Shown: positions 8,601 through 10,233 of the stretch, piece after piece | How positions within the stretch are numbered: the stretch's first letter is position 1 | Layout of the letters: every line of letters starts with the position of its first letter | NCBI GenBank assembly: GCA_034696485.1 | Contig: JAQIWT010001590.1 | Span: 1 to 10,233 of the forward strand | DNA from: Isohypsibius dastychi | Taxonomy: Eukaryota; Tardigrada; Eutardigrada; Parachela; Isohypsibiidae | Length of the DNA: 10,233 bases | Direction: 5' to 3' | Made by a program: the position numbers and the translations under genes | Notes under the pieces: model-generated | Told to the model about the DNA's origin: nothing | Seen by the model: only the letters and a program-made list of their open reading frames with translations | The model's database searches: none

Positions 8601-9762
8601 CACCCCAGAATTACGGCAGATAGTGCCAGCCCCTACCAATCCGCATGGAAGGACCCTTTGTCGAAAAGCCGCGACCGGAAACGGATAACCTCATAATAAT
8701 ACACCAGAGTCAGACTTTTATAAAACACCGAAAAATGGAATCTCTTCTAGAGAAACACGTGCCAAAATACTCCTCTGTTGGGTAAAAGAATGATATTGAA
8801 GAAAAAACACATCTTGCACTGATCAAGGAACGAGAGAGAAAAAGATCCCGAGACCGGAAGTTGATTACTTTAGTTGCTCTTGACGTCAGTCTCGGTGGTG
8901 ATCTCCCCCTCCTGTTTGATGGGCACTGGTGAATTTGCAATTTTTTTGTGATAACAAACAGTGGTTGTATTGTTAGTTAAGAAAAGCTTTTTGGAAAAAT
9001 GGTAGTTAGCCCTAAAATACAGTCTACGGATTAGCTATGGTAACCGTAACCAAAGATCAGCCGTAATTTAGAAGTCCCCGTAGGTATACCGATCATGGCA
9101 ACCTTAATTTCTGCCTTCTATGGTAATTAGTAAGGTGATTTTCCGCGGGGAAAGATATCAACTTGATAAGTTTTAGACGCACTCGTTGAAATGAAGTCCT
9201 TGCTGACACCAGTGTACCCAAGCGTCGTTCTACGAGATCAAATAGAAGGTCTTGGAGGATCATTCACCAATAATTTCAATTAGATTCAGATCCAATCTAG
9301 GATCCTTCATTATCTGTGATTTACAGTATTCATTTTCCCGAAAACGTACAGTATATGTTATACCTCGTAGCAGTTGATGAACGCATTACAGTCCCAGGGA
9401 TGTGGAAACTGTCCCGTGGGGAACTGGCCGCTAGAATTCGCACACAGATGACCTGTTACAAAGAAGCAGTTTTCTTTTGGCTTTTACAAATATTACAGTA
9501 CGGTACACACCACATGGGCTCCAAAGATGCTTGGCAGTGTAGGTGATGTCAGGTGCTACAAACCGTTCGAGAGCTTCATTGCACTTCGCTTCATCAACTG
9601 CAAACCAAGTAACTTTCAATCGACGCCATGGTTTCTTGAGTTTTGTCCCGAGTAGAAAACACAGAAACAGTTTCCAAAAAAACACGCATCTGACTGACCG
9701 TTGGTTACCGCATGCGTAAGGGGCAGTAATCCGATCGCGAATACGAGACAGAATTTGAACAT
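5613..9762 (-). CDS. Secreted three-domain CBM14 (peritrophin-A) chitin-binding protein, paralog 1; 8 exons
   Basis: Exons in transcription order: 9762-9699, 9597-9511, 9452-9364, 9229-9183, 6771-6620, 6537-6232, 6162-5954, 5831-5613. All introns are GT...AG with phases 1,1,0,2,1,1,0. The CDS is 1173 nt, 390 aa, stop TAG. Residues 1-21 (MFKFCLVFAIGLLPLTHAVT...) form a signal peptide. CBM14 domains lie at about 54-109, 162-212 and 285-339; domain 2 has Cys 162/174/180/190/203/212 and domain 3 has Cys 285/298/304/314/327/339, the six-Cys family pattern. Domain 2 ends in CDWP. A Thr-rich linker (about 234-257) precedes domain 3, and the tail (about 350-388) is Asn/Gln-rich. CBM14 proteins bind chitin in cuticle or peritrophic matrix, so that role is inferred. 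Three CBM14 domains recall CPAP3/obstructor proteins, but the long linkers are closer to peritrophins. Joining exons 4 and 5 across 2.4 kb is supported by the neighbour at 3529-5370, which has identical exon lengths there. An in-frame ATG at 9831 exists, but 9762 gives the clean signal peptide. Confidence 0.85.
6876..7014 (+). repeat. Degenerate ~23-bp tandem repeat with alternating CCATA/CCGTA
   Basis: CCATA occurs at 6878, 6902, 6971 and 6994; CCGTA at 6889, 6937, 6982 and 7005; a variant CCATT at 6925. Neighbouring motifs are 11-13 bp apart and units begin near 6876, 6899, 6923, 6968 and 6991, a period of about 23 bp. It lies just inside the left end of the putative mobile element, where subterminal repeats often bind transposase. 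Confidence 0.5.
7260..8491 (-). pseudogene. Decayed APH/choline-kinase-fold phosphotransferase-like gene
   Basis: Homologous blocks lie in order on one strand but in changing frames. An ATG frame runs 8491-8360 and contains EEETWGLG. The next block contains NRGFNNRSYIV and KYILRWGGR (about 8375-8166), then KIPLLHVIGFGAH and EYIIMERR (about 8215-8060), then LPLDEIYESL and VADIFQLIHSF, a TAA at 7987-7985, and FDRIGSLE. Further on are FFIASGEEEIV, VHGYFKPRN (about 7657-7630), and in another frame VEFSGAFPVDADFF. This order (nucleotide loop, IPLLHV/MER, LH-x-F-IGSL, HGDxxxxN, DWE) is that of the APH family (PF01636). The catalytic HGD is HGY and the IDWE motif is LDVE, so even an edited product should be inactive. 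The block order leaves no room for introns at the frame changes. The style IGSL after LH resembles fungal APH proteins, so horizontal origin is possible but untested. Confidence 0.6.
9025..9123 (-). repeat. Right subterminal motif cluster (CCATA/CCGTA family)
   Basis: On the minus strand CCATA lies at 9123-9119 and 9040-9036, CCATG at 9098-9094 and CCGTA at 9029-9025. Three plus-strand CCGTA copies lie at 9044, 9061 and 9078. This is the diverged counterpart of the array at 6876-7014, at the other end of the element. Confidence 0.35.
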
Positions 9763-10233
9763 GGTGCTTCTTTGGGTTGTCGATTTCCGTGAAGGAGTGC
9801 AAACGAAACAACCATGACGGATTGAATACATTTCCAGAAAAGTGCTGTGCTGTATCAAAGTTCTAGATGTAAGATGCGATGGAAATCAGATTAAAAAGTA
9901 CCGTCTGACTCAAGAGTTATCTGAGTTGTTGCACTGCCTGGACCGTAGATTGAGGCTGGAACACACGATTATAACAATCTTGTACCATCGCCGTACGTTT
10001 GTGACCTTGTTGGCTAAAAAAATTTCCACCAAAAATCAACATATATGAACTACGAGGTAAATTTTGAGAACAAGGACTTACTAAGTTCCATAGTTTCGGT
10101 CATCAAGAACACGGTGCATGTCATCCCAAGATCAACGGCCATTTAGCTACACATTTCTTAGTAAATCATCCAAGATTTTGTCTCGTTAGTCAAGAGTGAG
10201 AATCGCCGCGATCTTCTCCAACGATGAACATGA
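9763..10233. other. Upstream region of the first three-CBM14 gene
   Basis: Presumed promoter and 5' UTR of the gene starting at 9762. Apart from the tentative splice-site pair at 10081/10014, no TATA box, RNA gene or repeat is clear. Confidence 0.4.
9910..10142 (-). other. Possible small two-exon transcript or 5' exons upstream of the first CBM14 gene
   Basis: A strong donor (CTTA|GTAAGT at 10081) and a strong acceptor (TTTTTTTAG at 10014) define a 68-bp intron, a typical local size. With the ATG at 10142 the exons 10142-10082 and 10013-9910 join in frame into 54 codons (MAVDLGMTCTVFL start), stop TGA at 9912-9910. A stop codon directly precedes this ATG. No domain is recognisable. It could be a micro-peptide, untranslated leader exons of the next gene, or chance. 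Confidence 0.15.

Larger units (their letters stand above)
6803..9150. mobile_element. Putative terminal-inverted-repeat element inserted in intron 4 of the three-CBM14 gene
   Basis: The left end reads CCCCGCGGAAAG on the plus strand from 6803; the right end reads CCCCGCGGAAAAT on the minus strand from 9150. That is an 11-bp perfect inverted repeat. Removing 6803-9150 (2348 bp) from the 2411-bp intron leaves 63 bp, the same length as the equivalent intron in the tandem paralog (4534-4596). A 2-bp AA lies directly outside both ends and may be a target duplication, but A-rich flanks make this weak. CCATAGGCTAACCGTA (6971-6986) recurs with one small offset as CCATAGCTAATCCGTA on the minus strand (9040-9025), so the subterminal regions are also inverted copies. 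No transposase is recognisable. The superfamily is unknown; a non-autonomous DNA transposon is the simplest reading. Confidence 0.5.
6772..9182 (-). other. Intron 4 of the three-CBM14 gene, 2411 bp, holding the inserted element
   Basis: The donor is GA|GTGCGT after codon position 2 and the acceptor is TTATTTTCAG|A. The original intron is inferred to be the 32 bp at 9182-9151 plus the 31 bp at 6802-6772. Outside the phosphotransferase-like pseudogene and the end repeats, the stretches 7015-7259 and 8492-9024 show no recognisable gene. Confidence 0.75.

Noticed and set aside
6803-9150. An autonomous transposon with its own transposase
   Set aside because: No transposase, integrase or reverse transcriptase motif is visible in any frame; only the phosphotransferase-like remnant is recognisable.
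1-10233. tRNA, rRNA, CRISPR arrays or bacterial operon signals
   Set aside because: None found; spliced genes, polyadenylation signals and CBM14/C-type lectin content show an animal nuclear locus.

Overview
This is a stretch of nuclear DNA from an intron-rich animal with compact genes. Most introns are 48-140 bp with GT...AG ends. The gene content (chitin-binding peritrophin-A/CBM14 proteins and a C-type lectin) points to an arthropod or close ecdysozoan. A small crustacean would fit, but the species cannot be named from the sequence. No long ORF is informative alone: the genes appear only when exons are joined by splice sites, reading phase and domain cysteines. I assembled four genes, all on the minus strand, so transcription runs from high to low coordinates.

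From high to low: (1) 5613-9762 is an eight-exon gene for a secreted protein of about 390 residues with three CBM14 domains. (2) 3529-5370 is its tandem paralog, about 372 residues, also eight exons with the same intron phases (1,1,0,2,1,1,0) and two exons of identical length (47 and 152 bp). (3) 1990-3106 is a four-exon gene for a 137-residue secreted protein with one CBM14 domain, a dibasic processing site and an acidic tail. (4) 1-1213 is the 5' part of a secreted C-type lectin-domain gene that leaves the window in a Ser/Pro-rich stretch.

The most striking structure is intron 4 of gene 1. It is 2411 bp, whereas the equivalent intron in gene 2 is 63 bp. The excess is a segment at 6803-9150 bounded by an inverted CCCCGCGGAAA. 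Taking that segment out leaves exactly 63 bp. It therefore looks like a terminal-inverted-repeat mobile element inserted into a short intron. Inside the left end is a degenerate ~23-bp repeat with CCATA and CCGTA motifs. The interior holds a badly decayed aminoglycoside-phosphotransferase-like (APH/choline-kinase fold) pseudogene at about 7260-8491, with several frame changes, stops and a lost catalytic Asp. I see no transposase.

Together the genes form a head-to-tail cluster of extracellular carbohydrate-binding proteins. The CBM14 products would bind chitin in cuticle or peritrophic matrix, and the lectin would act in recognition or matrix assembly. The function statements are inferred from the domain families. 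The gene models rest on splice consensus, phase agreement and paralog comparison, without transcript data.
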